From the NCBI GenBank assembly GCA_900545745.1, contig URAD01000004.1:23862-87861 (forward strand): DNA of 64,000 nucleotides. The letters run 5' to 3'. This stretch comes from an uncultured Collinsella sp. GTDB taxonomy: Bacteria; Actinomycetota; Coriobacteriia; Coriobacteriales; Coriobacteriaceae. The position numbers and the translations under genes are program-made. A model generated the notes under the pieces. The model ran no database searches and had not been told where the DNA came from. It saw nothing but the letters and a program-made list of their open reading frames with translations. Numbering within the stretch: position 1 is the first letter of the stretch; every line of letters starts with the position of its first letter. Below, in pieces: positions 24,462-33,153 of this stretch.

Positions 24462-26369
24462 TTACTGCTGCTTGGGCATCAGCGGGTTCTCGCGCGTGAG
24501 GAGATTCATGAACTCCTCGCCCGTGATCGTCTCCTTCTTGTACAGATAACGAGCCAGCTCGTGGAGCTTGAACTTGTTTTCCTTGAGGATCTGCAGGGCG
24601 CGGTCGTGCGCATCCTCAATCAACTTGGCGACAATTGCGTCCACACGCTCGGCCGTACCGGGGGCGCAGGTGAGCGACGTATCCTGGTTGAGGTACGCAT
24701 TCTGGACGGTACCGAGCGCCATCATGCCAAACTCGTCGGACATACCAAAGCGCGTCACCATGTTTCGGGCGAGCTTGGTGGCCTGCTCGATATCGTTGGC
24801 GGCGCCAGTCGTCATCTCACCAAAGATGAGCTCCTCGGCCGCACGGCCACCGCAGTAGACGGCGAGCTTGTCCAGGACCTCCTGGCGTGTGGTCAGGAAG
24901 CGCTCATCCTCCTCGACCTGCATGGTGTAGCCCAGAGCACCGCTCGTGCGTGGCACGATGGTGATCTTCGTGACCGGCGCAGAGCCCTTCTGGCGAGCGG
25001 CAACAATGGCATGGCCGATCTCATGGTAGGAAACGACCTGCTTCTCGTGGTCGGAAAGCACCGTGGACTTACGCTGTTGGCCGGCAATGACGACCTCCAC
25101 CGACTCCTCGAAGTCGTCCTGGGTTGCACGCATGCGACCTTCGCGAACGGCGCGCAGGGCGCCCTCGTTGATGATATTGGCCAAATCGGCGCCCGAGGCA
25201 CCAGGCGTGGCGCGGGCAATCGCGGTCAAATCGATCGGCGGCTGCGTCTTCACGCTCTTGGCATGCAACTCAAGAATGTTCTTACGGCCGGTCAGATCGG
25301 GCAACTCGACGGGGATGCGGCGGTCAAAACGACCGGGGCGTAGCAGGGCCGGATCGAGGCTGTCGGGACGGTTGGTGGCAGCGAGGACAACGATACCCTT
25401 GTGGTTATCGAAGCCATCCATCTCGGTCAGCAACTGATTGAGCGTCTGCTCGCGCTCGTCGTTGCCGCTAAAGCCGCCGCCATCGCGCTTCTTACCAATG
25501 GTATCGATCTCGTCGATAAAGACGATGCACGGGGCCTTTTCCTTGGCCTGCTTAAACAGGTCACGAACCTTAGCAGCGCCGCGACCAACAAACATCTCAA
25601 CGAACTCAGAGCCCGAAATGCTAAAGAACGGAACACCGGCCTCGCCGGCAACAGCCTTGGCAAGCAGGGTCTTACCGGTACCCGGAGGGCCAACAAGGAG
25701 AGCACCGCGCGGCAGCTTGGCGCCAATCTCCTCGTAGCGCTGCGGCTTCTCCAGAAAATCGACGACCTCCTTGAGGGATTCCTTGGCCTCTTCCTGGCCA
25801 GCGACGTCCTTAAAGGTCACGCCCACGTCCTTGGAGGCGATCACGCGCGCGCCGGACTTACCCAGCCCGCCGCCGCCAAAACCGCCGCCGCCAAAGTTCA
25901 TCGACGGGCCGTCATCGCCCATAGCCTTCTTCATGCGGCGGTTGAGCCACCAACCGATGAGGAAGAAAATCGCCATGGGAAGAATGAGTGTGAGCAGGTA
26001 GTAGGTCATCAAACCCGAGTTTTTATCGGGAACGACCGACTCCAGCGAAGCGCCAGACTCAAGCACGCGATCGGTAAAGCCCGCATCGTTCGGCACACCG
26101 GTCGTCTTATAGGCGATATTCTCGTCCTCGCCCTTCTTGGTGTAATAAATCGAGTAATCGTCCGTGTTGTACTCGACCTTGTCGACACTCTTCTTATCGA
26201 GTGCTTTGACAAACGTCGAGTAATCGGTCTTCGTAATCTGCTGCGTGTGACCGATGTTGGGGAACAGAACGGTCGAGAGCACGAGGTAGACGACGAAGGC
26301 GATGAGCACGTAGAGGATCATATTCCGTCTACGCTTGTTGTCATCCATCTCCATCTGCTTGAACTCCAT
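24462..26369 (-). CDS. ftsH: ATP-dependent zinc metalloprotease FtsH
   Basis: Membrane AAA+ protease that degrades misfolded membrane proteins and short-lived regulators. 635 residues with two N-terminal membrane segments (about 16-37 and 110-135) and a periplasmic domain between. Walker [14 protein letters not shown], Walker [13 protein letters not shown], the second region of homology [20 protein letters not shown], and the protease HEIGHAIV zinc site follow. A glycine-rich linker precedes the ATPase. Several starts are possible ([10 protein letters not shown]); no ribosome site decides. Downstream terminator at 24397-24434. Confidence 0.95.
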   Translation of the reverse strand: MEFKQMEMDDNKRRRNMILYVLIAFVVYLVLSTVLFPNIGHTQQITKTDYSTFVKALDKKSVDKVEYNTDDYSIYYTKKGEDENIAYKTTGVPNDAGFTDRVLESGASLESVVPDKNSGLMTYYLLTLILPMAIFFLIGWWLNRRMKKAMGDDGPSMNFGGGGFGGGGLGKSGARVIASKDVGVTFKDVAGQEEAKESLKEVVDFLEKPQRYEEIGAKLPRGALLVGPPGTGKTLLAKAVAGEAGVPFFSISGSEFVEMFVGRGAAKVRDLFKQAKEKAPCIVFIDEIDTIGKKRDGGGFSGNDEREQTLNQLLTEMDGFDNHKGIVVLAATNRPDSLDPALLRPGRFDRRIPVELPDLTGRKNILELHAKSVKTQPPIDLTAIARATPGASGADLANIINEGALRAVREGRMRATQDDFEESVEVVIAGQQRKSTVLSDHEKQVVSYHEIGHAIVAARQKGSAPVTKITIVPRTSGALGYTMQVEEDERFLTTRQEVLDKLAVYCGGRAAEELIFGEMTTGAANDIEQATKLARNMVTRFGMSDEFGMMALGTVQNAYLNQDTSLTCAPGTAERVDAIVAKLIEDAHDRALQILKENKFKLHELARYLYKKETITGEEFMNLLTRENPLMPKQQ

Positions 26370-26446
26370 CTACTGGGGTTGATAATGGTTTCTAGAATAC
26401 CCAACCCGAGCGACGATAAACCGACGCCGGGCACGAAAGGACAGAG

Positions 26447-26694
26447 ATGGCATCACTGTAAGTCGGCAAGGTTCAAATCTATACAGGCGACGGCAAGGGC
26501 AAGACGACGGCTGCTTCGTGACGCGCGAGGATGTCGAAGCGCTGATCGCGATAAAGCCCGCCACCACGGAGCTCGTGCTCACCGGCCGGGGCTTGCTGCC
26601 CCTCGCGAACCTCGCCGACCTTGTCACCGAAATGCGCCCCATCAAACACTACTTCGACGAAGGACTCCTAGCCCGCCAAGGCATCGAATACTAG
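26447..26694 (+). pseudogene. cobO-like cob(I)alamin/corrinoid adenosyltransferase remnant
   Basis: Broken remnant of a CobO/BtuR-type ATP:corrinoid adenosyltransferase. From ATG at 26447 the frame reads MASL, then a stop, then VGKVQIYTGDGKGKTTAAS, with the family P-loop, then another stop. A second frame from about 26518 encodes VTREDVEALIAIKPATTELVLTGRG, then LPLANLADLVTEMRP and IKHYFDEGLLARQGIEY, the family's C-terminal end. Only about 20 N-terminal and 59 C-terminal residues of a roughly 180-residue enzyme survive, so about 100 central residues are deleted. A ribosome site AAAGGA precedes the ATG. No other cobalamin genes are visible nearby. Confidence 0.8.
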
Positions 26695-26720
26695 CCATTG
26701 GGGACGTCCCGAATGGCTAG
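26691..26720. repeat. 30-bp near-palindrome containing two stop codons, REP-like
   Basis: CTAGCCATTGGGGAC with its complement arm forms a 30-nt palindrome with one mismatch. It spans the stop codon of the cobO remnant and the stop codon of the MATE gene, so it probably serves as a bidirectional terminator. The core CATTGGGGACGTCCC recurs at 47026-47049. Confidence 0.7.
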
Positions 26721-28066
26721 GCGGTGGCGCGGCCGAGCCAGTTTCCGCTGTGATGGTAGACGATGAACATGGTTGCGGTGATTACCCAGGTTACGGGGTA
26801 GACAAGCAGCAGGTGCTCAAGCGACGGATCGAACGGCATAATCGCAAATACCCAGATCACCCTGAGGACAACGGTGCCAAAGATCGTGAGCACCATGGGC
26901 TGGAAACTCACGCCGGCACCGCGAATGGAGCCCGACGCGTTCTCGATAATAGAGAAGATCGCGTAAAACGGCGCGATGAAATGAATGATGGTCGTGGTGT
27001 ACGCCGAGATCGATGCATCGTCGATAAACAGACGCGACAGCGGACCCGAGAACACCAGCAGCACGGCAGACAGCCCACCGATCAGCACGAACGAAAGTGC
27101 CAGCGAGGTGTGGTAGCCCTTACGCATGCGATCATAATTGCGCGCGCCAAAGTTCTGAGCCGAGAACGTCGTAATCGACACGCCGAGCGCCTCGGTCACC
27201 ATCCAAATGATACCGTCGAGACGGCCCGAAAGACCCCACGCCGTCGTGACATCGGCGCCAAACGAATTGACCGACACCTGAATCAAAACATTGGAAATGG
27301 AATACGCCGCAGACTGAATGCCCAAGGGCAGACCGCACGAGATCATGCTCTTGCAAATGCTGCGATCGATTCCGAGCTTAGAGATTGAAAGGCGCCAAGC
27401 CCCGGGAGCGCGCATCATACGTACCAGAATCATCGTGGCATTAGAGCAGATGGTCAGCGCCACCGCGATACCGCAGCCTAACGCCTCCATATGAAGCACG
27501 GCGACAAAGATGATGTCGAGCACTACGTTGACAAAGCAACCGGAGGCGATGATAACTGCCGGTCCACGTGTGTCGCCCACGGCGCGCAACAGCGCGGTAC
27601 CCATATTGAGCAGCAGCGCCGCAAACATGGCGGCAAAATAGCAGCGAGCATAGGTAACGCCCTCGGCCAACAGCTCGTGCGGCGTATTCATAAGCACCAA
27701 CATGGGCTCCACAAGCACCATGCCCAAAATGGAAATAACAATGCCGCCTACCAGCGCGAGCGTCATGGCCGTATGGACCGAGCGGCTCAGGCGTTCATCG
27801 TCATGCTGGCCAAAGTACTGGCCCGTGATAACCGCGCAACCGGCACCGACACCCACACAAAAGCCCACGCAAAGCTCCGTGAGCACCATAGTGGCCTGGA
27901 TACCACCCAGTGCAAGCTTGCCGCCAAACTGACCGACGATATAGGTACCGATAAGCGTGTATGCCTGCTGAAAAAACGAACTGAAAAAGATGGGCACGCA
28001 AAGAGACAGCAATTGCCGCCAAATAACGCCTTGCGTTACATCGATAGCCGTAGATTTCTTAGCCAC
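26717..28066 (-). CDS. MATE family efflux transporter
   Basis: A polytopic exporter of about 449 residues with twelve predicted membrane segments in two homologous halves. MATE proteins use H+ or Na+ gradients to expel cationic drugs or metabolites. The reading shows LCVPIFFSSFFQQAYTLIGTYIVG, FGGKLALGGIQAT and TMLRAVGDTRGP-like residues typical of NorM/DinF-like proteins. GTG at 28064-28066 (VAKKSTAID) was chosen because GGGGTGG sits upstream; an upstream ATG is also open. The C-terminal end is in the palindrome at 26691-26720. Confidence 0.88.
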   Translation of the reverse strand: MAKKSTAIDVTQGVIWRQLLSLCVPIFFSSFFQQAYTLIGTYIVGQFGGKLALGGIQATMVLTELCVGFCVGVGAGCAVITGQYFGQHDDERLSRSVHTAMTLALVGGIVISILGMVLVEPMLVLMNTPHELLAEGVTYARCYFAAMFAALLLNMGTALLRAVGDTRGPAVIIASGCFVNVVLDIIFVAVLHMEALGCGIAVALTICSNATMILVRMMRAPGAWRLSISKLGIDRSICKSMISCGLPLGIQSAAYSISNVLIQVSVNSFGADVTTAWGLSGRLDGIIWMVTEALGVSITTFSAQNFGARNYDRMRKGYHTSLALSFVLIGGLSAVLLVFSGPLSRLFIDDASISAYTTTIIHFIAPFYAIFSIIENASGSIRGAGVSFQPMVLTIFGTVVLRVIWVFAIMPFDPSLEHLLLVYPVTWVITATMFIVYHHSGNWLGRATA

Positions 28067-28219
28067 ACGCCCACCCCGCAAGCGTACGTCACCCAACAAA
28101 AGAATTACTTAGGCAAAGCCAATACCAGCTTAGCACCGACCGAAAGTGACCGAAACACCCCCTGCCCACAAAGCGTATCGTATAGCCTGCAGCAGCCCAG
28201 CCAGTACCGCTAAGGCAAG

Positions 28220-29134
28220 CTAGTGATACAGGCCCGGCTGGTAGTGGTACTCGTTGCTCACATGCGGGCACAACTGCCAAAACGCAACGGCACTCGCCGC
28301 GGCCACATTGAGCGAATCGACCCCATGTGCCATCGGAATGCGCACGGCACGGTCACAGCCCGCAATGGTCTTGGCGCCCAGGCCGGCGCCCTCCGTTCCC
28401 ATGAAGATCGCCAGGCGGTCGATTGCCTGCAGGCAAGGGTCGTCAAGCGACACGGAATCATCCGTCAGCGCCATAGCGGCACACGAAAAGCCGGCGTCAT
28501 GCAGCGCAGCTAGGCCATCGTGCGGCCACACGCGTGCCTCGCTGCCAATGCGCGTCCAAGGCACCTGAAACACTGTTCCCATGCTCACACGGGCCGAGCG
28601 ACGGTACAGTGGGTCGCAGCAAGTGGGGCTCACCAGAATGCCATCGACGTTCAGCGCGGCAGCCGAGCGGAAAATAGCGCCGACATTGGTGTGATCGACA
28701 ATACCCTCAAGCACGCACACACGCACCGGACGATCCCCCGCCGCCTCGACGACACCGCCCAAGAACTCATCAACCGGAATCTGACGCGGGCGACGGAACG
28801 CCGCGAGCGCACCACGCGTCACGTTAAAGCCCGTCAACTGCTCCATGAGCTCCATGGAGGCCACGAACACGGGAACCGGACCCGCTCCCTCGCGCACGAC
28901 AAGCTGGTCAAACAGCGGCATCATCTGGTCGAGCCAGCGCTCGCCCAAAAGAAAGCTCACCGGCTCATATCCGGCGCGAACCGCACGCTCGATGACCTTG
29001 GCACTCTCAGCGATAAAAATGCCCTTCTGCGGCTCCAGCACGCAGCGAAGCTCACGCTCGGTCAGTCGCACATAGGCATCGAGCCGCTCGTCATCGAGCG
29101 AATCAATTCGCAGAACCTCAACGGCATCAGTCAT
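28220..29134 (-). CDS. TrmH/SpoU family RNA 2'-O-methyltransferase
   Basis: About 304 residues. The SpoU fold is shown by NVGAIFRSAAALNVDGILVSPTC, the trefoil-knot motif FMGTEGAGLG, and the C-terminal RIPMAHGVDSLNVAAASAVAF, the SAM-binding knot. The N-terminal segment (about 1-110) resembles the substrate-binding extension of TsnR/RlmB-type enzymes. The modified nucleotide is unknown. Start MTDAVEVL was taken as the likely site, 11 codons inside the open frame. It lies between the MATE gene and folA-thyA, on the minus strand, without coupling. Confidence 0.88.
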   Translation of the reverse strand: MTDAVEVLRIDSLDDERLDAYVRLTERELRCVLEPQKGIFIAESAKVIERAVRAGYEPVSFLLGERWLDQMMPLFDQLVVREGAGPVPVFVASMELMEQLTGFNVTRGALAAFRRPRQIPVDEFLGGVVEAAGDRPVRVCVLEGIVDHTNVGAIFRSAAALNVDGILVSPTCCDPLYRRSARVSMGTVFQVPWTRIGSEARVWPHDGLAALHDAGFSCAAMALTDDSVSLDDPCLQAIDRLAIFMGTEGAGLGAKTIAGCDRAVRIPMAHGVDSLNVAAASAVAFWQLCPHVSNEYHYQPGLYH

Positions 29135-29243
29135 AGCAGCCAGCCCGCACCCTTCTTTACAGCACATCTATACCAAACGAGGCGACGCTAAGCGCCGCCC
29201 CATGCATTCAATCAACCCGATGATACCGTTCACGCCAGACGAT

Positions 29244-29762
29244 TTACGCCTCAACGCGATGATACGTCACGAACTCATAATCGACGCCCTCGTCACCCTC
29301 ACCGGCGGCAATCGTCGCGACCTCGCTACGCTGCGCAATCTCCCACGCGGGATCGGCGTCCAAGTCGGGAAAGTACGTGTCCACGGGATGGACGCAGTGG
29401 TTATGAGTGACCTCGGCCTCCACGCAGTACGGCAAAAACTGCCGATAGACATCGCCGCCACCGATCACCCAGGCAACGGGCTCATCGGCAACCGCAGCGA
29501 GCGCTTCGTCAACGCTATGCACCACGTCGACGCCCTCGCGGGTAAAGCCTATATCGCGCGTAAGCACGATATTGCGGCGGTTCTTGAGCGGACGCCCGCC
29601 GGGAAAACTCAGCAGCGTCTTGCGTCCCATGATAACCGGGCAGCCCTTGGTGCAGGCCACAAAATGGCGCATATCGGCGCGATTGGACACCACCATATCG
29701 CCCTCGCAGCCAATACCCCAGTCGTCACACACGGCGACGATGGCAGAAAGCTTACACGTCAT
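29244..29762 (-). CDS. folA: Dihydrofolate reductase
   Basis: NADPH-dependent DHFR, 172 residues. It has the N-terminal AIVAVCDDWGIGCEGDMVVSN (the WGIG loop, and an Asp in the active site as the usual proton donor), MGRKTLLSFPGGRPLKNRRNIVLTR and VIGGGDVYRQFLPYC, with the GG glycine pair. Start chosen at ATG 29762 because AGGTGA lies 6-7 nt upstream; the preceding GTG directly follows the thyA stop. It is cotranscribed with thyA, the normal pairing in Gram-positives since DHFR regenerates tetrahydrofolate used up by ThyA. Confidence 0.93.
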   Translation of the reverse strand: MTCKLSAIVAVCDDWGIGCEGDMVVSNRADMRHFVACTKGCPVIMGRKTLLSFPGGRPLKNRRNIVLTRDIGFTREGVDVVHSVDEALAAVADEPVAWVIGGGDVYRQFLPYCVEAEVTHNHCVHPVDTYFPDLDADPAWEIAQRSEVATIAAGEGDEGVDYEFVTYHRVEA

Positions 29763-29771
29763 GCGCGTCAC

Positions 29772-30620
29772 CTACACCGCAATGGGGATGTTCTTGACCT
29801 GAGGGCCGTGCTCGTAGCCCTCAACGATCAGATCATCGGTCGTAAACGCATAGAAGTCATGCACATCGGGGTTGAGCGTTACCTTGGGTGCCGCAAACTG
29901 CGGACGCTCGATAAGCTCGCGGACGATATCGACATGACGATCATAGATATGGGCGTCGGCGATCACGTGCAGCAGCTCACCGGGAATCATATCGACCGAC
30001 TGCGCGACCATCATCAGCAAAATGGCGTACTGGCACACGTTCCAGTTGTTCGCGGCCAAAATGTCCTGGCTGCGCTGGTTGAGAATCATGTTGAGCGTCG
30101 GCTTGTCGTCCTGAGGACGCTGCGTCACGTTATAGGTCACGCTATAGGCGCATGGATAAAGGTGCATCTCGGACAGATCGCTAAACACGTACGTATTGGT
30201 CATAATGCGGCGACTATACGGCGTGTGCTTAAGGTCGTACAGTACACGGTCCATCTGGTCGAAGTCGCCCTCGGCGTAATGGCTCTTCTGACCAATCTGA
30301 TAGCCGTAGGCTTTACCGATGGAACCGGTCTCATCGGCCCACTCATCCCAGATATGGCTGTTGAGGTCATGCACGTTATTGGACTTCTTTTGATAGATCC
30401 ACAGAATCTCGTCCATGGCAGACTTAAGCGCCGTACGACGCAGGGTGAGCGCGGGGAACTCCTCGCGCAGATCATAGCGCGCCGTGACACCAAAGTTTTT
30501 AATGGTATAGGCAGGGGTGCCGTCCTCCCACACCGGGCGGACCTTTTGGCCCTCGGTGGTGGTGCCATGGTCCAAGATATCGCGGCACATGGTTACAAAC
30601 TGTTGATCAGCTTTGCTCAT
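29772..30620 (-). CDS. thyA: Thymidylate synthase
   Basis: Methylates dUMP using methylene-tetrahydrofolate. 282 residues. The nucleophile is Cys157 in HLYPCAYSV, with RSQDILAANNWN and HVIADAHIYDRHVD typical of the substrate-binding half. The residue after the catalytic Cys is Ala rather than the His usual in E. coli-type ThyA (PCH). The start MSKADQQF has AGGAGGGTCA directly upstream, a strong binding site, and the frame's upstream extension is not coding. A TACAAT at 30653-30658 may be its -10. Confidence 0.92.
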   Translation of the reverse strand: MSKADQQFVTMCRDILDHGTTTEGQKVRPVWEDGTPAYTIKNFGVTARYDLREEFPALTLRRTALKSAMDEILWIYQKKSNNVHDLNSHIWDEWADETGSIGKAYGYQIGQKSHYAEGDFDQMDRVLYDLKHTPYSRRIMTNTYVFSDLSEMHLYPCAYSVTYNVTQRPQDDKPTLNMILNQRSQDILAANNWNVCQYAILLMMVAQSVDMIPGELLHVIADAHIYDRHVDIVRELIERPQFAAPKVTLNPDVHDFYAFTTDDLIVEGYEHGPQVKNIPIAV

Positions 30621-30705
30621 TGACCCTCCTGTCAGTCGCCTATAAGCGAGATTTATTGTAGCCCAGGCGCGCGCGGCCCCACAGCCCAAACATAAGCCCT
30701 CATTT

Positions 30706-30773
30706 TCTGACATATGCCAGAAATTCCTTGCGCAAATCCGCACGTTCGCTATTCTATTGTTGACATATGTCAG
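30706..30773 (+). promoter_or_regulatory. Promoter flanked by two TGACATATG palindromes (candidate operator pair)
   Basis: Two similar palindromes, centred near 30713 (CTGACATATGCCAG) and 30766 (TTGACATATGTCAGA), are about 53 bp apart, close to five helical turns. Between them TTGCGC (30728-30733) and TATTCT (30750-30755) with a 16-bp spacer resemble a sigma-70 promoter that would start near 30762, inside the second palindrome. The region heads the DUF134-NifX gene, whose HTH domain is the obvious candidate binder. Confidence 0.6.
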
Positions 30774-30786
30774 ATTTGGAGTGTGC

Positions 30787-31551
30787 ATGGCAGGAAGACG
30801 CGAAAAACTGCGCCGCGTCGGGATCATCCCCGAATACCGCGGCTTTACCCCCGATGGCCTGGCCAGCGGTGATGCCATCGACATGACCGTCGACGAGCTT
30901 GAGGTGCTGCGCCTGTGCGACCTGGAGGGTCTCAACCAAGAGGCGGTCGCCCAGCAGATGGGCATCGCCCGCGCAACGGTGGCGGCCATTTGCAGCCGCG
31001 CGCATCGCAAGGTGGCCGATGCGCTGGTCAACGGACGGGCGCTCGTTATCGAGGGCGGCAATATCGCATACTCCCCCATCACCACGACAACGGCCGCATG
31101 GCCAGCAAAGGAGGTCGGCACCATGAGGGTGGCAACGACGTACGACAACGGCAACATCTTTATGCACTTTGGCCGCAGCGAGCAGTTCAAGATCTACGAC
31201 ATCCAGGATGGCAAGGTGCTCAACGAGCAGGTCGTAGGCACCGGCGGCACCGGCCACGGCGCCTTGGCGGGCCTGCTTGCCAACGGTGGCGTTGACACGC
31301 TCATTTGCGGCGGTATCGGCGGCGGCGCTATCAACGCGCTTGCCCAAGCCGGCATCACGGTCTATGCGGGCGCCCAGGGCAGCTGCGATGCCTGCGTCGA
31401 GGCCCTCATTGCCGGCACGCTCGCACAGAACGGCGAGACCACCTGCGACTGCCATGGACATGATCACGAGCACATCCACGAGCATGGCGAGTCCTGCGGC
31501 TGCCACGGTCACCACGACCATGACGGGCACGAAGGCTGCGGCCGCCACTAG
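30787..31551 (+). CDS. DUF134 HTH - NifX/NifB-like (MTH1175-type) fusion protein
   Basis: A 254-residue two-domain protein. Residues about 1-95 are DUF134: RREKLRRVGIIPEYRGF, a helix-turn-helix in DELEVLRLCDLEGLNQEAVAQQMGIARATV, and DALVNGRALVIEGG. The usual Cys of the family start are absent. Residues about 113-215 are a dinitrogenase iron-molybdenum cofactor (NifX/NifB C-domain) type fold: MRVATTYDNGNIFMHFGRS, then LICGGIGGGAINALAQAGITVYAGA. The tail (about 220-254) is rich in Cys and His (CDCHGHDHEHIHEH, CGCHGHHDHD). GGAG before ATG supports this start; the ten upstream codons contain the operator-like site. Likely a metal- or cluster-linked regulator; function inferred only. Confidence 0.82.
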   Translation: MAGRREKLRRVGIIPEYRGFTPDGLASGDAIDMTVDELEVLRLCDLEGLNQEAVAQQMGIARATVAAICSRAHRKVADALVNGRALVIEGGNIAYSPITTTTAAWPAKEVGTMRVATTYDNGNIFMHFGRSEQFKIYDIQDGKVLNEQVVGTGGTGHGALAGLLANGGVDTLICGGIGGGAINALAQAGITVYAGAQGSCDACVEALIAGTLAQNGETTCDCHGHDHEHIHEHGESCGCHGHHDHDGHEGCGRH

Positions 31552-31608
31552 CGGCAAGCACCTCGTCGAGAACGCGCTTCCACGCGTGCGACAACCAGCG
31601 AACAAACG

Positions 31609-31646
31609 GCGAAGGCCGCCTGGAATACCATCCAGGCGGCCTTCGC
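31609..31646. terminator. Strong GC hairpin between convergent genes
   Basis: A long perfect stem (GGCGAAGGCCGCCTGGA with its complement around ATACCA) lies between the DUF134-NifX stop and the ffh stop. T-runs after it are weak on both strands, so it is at most a weak terminator, or one needing another factor. Confidence 0.55.
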
Positions 31647-31667
31647 CATACACGACTCAACTAGTCG

Positions 31668-33143
31668 TTACTTCTTGTTGCGCATCTGCGCTTCCATCTG
31701 GCGCAGCAGGTCCATATCGGACTTGGGGCCGCCCGTTCCCAGGCCGCCCATGCCGCCCAGCCCCATGGCATCCAGACCGGGAATATTGGGCATGCGCATC
31801 TTTTTGCCCTTCTTACCCTTCTTGCCCTTCTTGCCGCCGGCCTGTGCCTGATTGGCCATCGTGCGCATGCGGCCCATCATCTTGTTCATCTCGCCCCACT
31901 GCTTCATAAGGCTATTGACCTCGGTGGGGGTCACGCCGGCGCCCTTGGCGATGCGGGCACGGCGCTGGCCGTTGATGATGGAGGGGCGAAGGCGCTCCTC
32001 CTTGGTCATCGACATGATGATGGCCTCGTTCTTATCGAAGATACCTTCGTCCAGGTTGCCACCCATCTGGTTAAGCGCACGCTGGCCACCGGGGAGCATG
32101 CCCAGAATGCCCTTCATGCCGCCCATCTTCTTGACGGCCTTCATCTGGTCGAGCATGTCGTTCATGGTAAAGCCCTCGCGCAGCATGCGCTCGGCAGCCT
32201 CGAGCTGCTCGGCGTCGGCTGCCTCCTGGGCCTTCTCGATGATGCCGACAACATCGCCCATGCCCAAGATGCGCTTGGCCATGCGGTCGGGATAGAACGG
32301 CTCCAGCGAATCGGGTTTCTCGCCCATGCTAACAAACTTGATGGGCTTGCCGGTCACCTGGCGCACGGAAAGCGCGCCGCCGCCACGAGCGTCGCCGTCG
32401 AGCTTGGAGATGATCACGCCGTCAAAGTCGGTGCGCTCGGCAAAGGTCGAGACGACGTTGACGATATCCTGGCCGGTCATGGCATCGACGACCATCAGCA
32501 CCTGATCGGGCTTAACGGCCTTCTTGATGTCCACGGCCTCCTGCATCATCTGCTCGTCGATCTGCAGACGACCGGCGGTATCGACGATGACCACGTCGCG
32601 CAGGTGGTCGACGGCCTCCTGGATGGCGCCCTTGGCGATATCGACCGGGTGCTCGCCGTCACCGCGGAAGACCGGCACGCCGATCTCGCCGCCGAGCGTG
32701 GCCAGCTGGTCGGCAGCAGCGGGACGGTAGACGTCGCACGCAGCGAGCAACGGCGAGCGACCCTGCTTCTTGAGCAGGTAGGCCAGCTTTACGGCAGCCG
32801 TGGTCTTACCGGAGCCCTGCAGACCCACAAGCATGATGACATTGGGAATACGGTTGCTAAAGACAAGCTTGCTCTCGGTGGAGCCGAGCATCTCGGTAAG
32901 CTCGTCGAGCACAATCTTGACGACGTTTTGCGCCGGAGAGAGCGACTCCATGACCTCGGCGGTCATGCAGCGCTCCTTGGTCTTGGCGACGAACTCCTTG
33001 ACGACCTTGAAGTTAACGTCGGCCTCGAGCAGCGCCATGCGAATATCGCGCATGGCCGAAGTAATATCGGCCTCGGTCAGCTTGCCCTTGCCGCGCAGGC
33101 GGTCAAATGTATCGTTGAGGCGATCGCTCAGGGAATCAAACAC
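31668..33143 (-). CDS. ffh: Signal recognition particle protein Ffh (SRP54)
   Basis: GTPase that binds signal peptides on the ribosome. 491 residues: N-domain, then G-domain with GLQGSGKTTAAVKLAYLLKKQG, DTAGRLQID, TKLDGDARGG and DSLEPFYPDRM, and a methionine-rich M domain with GGMKGILGMLPGG, EAIIMSMTKEERLRPSIINGQRRARIA (RNA-binding helix-turn-helix) and Lys/Gly-rich tail (KKGKKGKKGKKMRMPN). It lies downstream of ftsY with 10 bp between; the smc-ftsY-ffh cluster is classical. Confidence 0.96.
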   Translation of the reverse strand: MFDSLSDRLNDTFDRLRGKGKLTEADITSAMRDIRMALLEADVNFKVVKEFVAKTKERCMTAEVMESLSPAQNVVKIVLDELTEMLGSTESKLVFSNRIPNVIMLVGLQGSGKTTAAVKLAYLLKKQGRSPLLAACDVYRPAAADQLATLGGEIGVPVFRGDGEHPVDIAKGAIQEAVDHLRDVVIVDTAGRLQIDEQMMQEAVDIKKAVKPDQVLMVVDAMTGQDIVNVVSTFAERTDFDGVIISKLDGDARGGGALSVRQVTGKPIKFVSMGEKPDSLEPFYPDRMAKRILGMGDVVGIIEKAQEAADAEQLEAAERMLREGFTMNDMLDQMKAVKKMGGMKGILGMLPGGQRALNQMGGNLDEGIFDKNEAIIMSMTKEERLRPSIINGQRRARIAKGAGVTPTEVNSLMKQWGEMNKMMGRMRTMANQAQAGGKKGKKGKKGKKMRMPNIPGLDAMGLGGMGGLGTGGPKSDMDLLRQMEAQMRNKK

Positions 33144-33153
33144 TAGTCACTCC

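Noticed and set aside
25401..26720. Long plus-strand ORF opposite ftsH
   Set aside because: Antisense shadow of ftsH, reading through the cobO remnant in the wrong frame.
30760..30765. TTGACA as a -35 element for the DUF134-NifX gene
   Set aside because: A matching -10 would lie over the start codon; better read as part of the palindrome.
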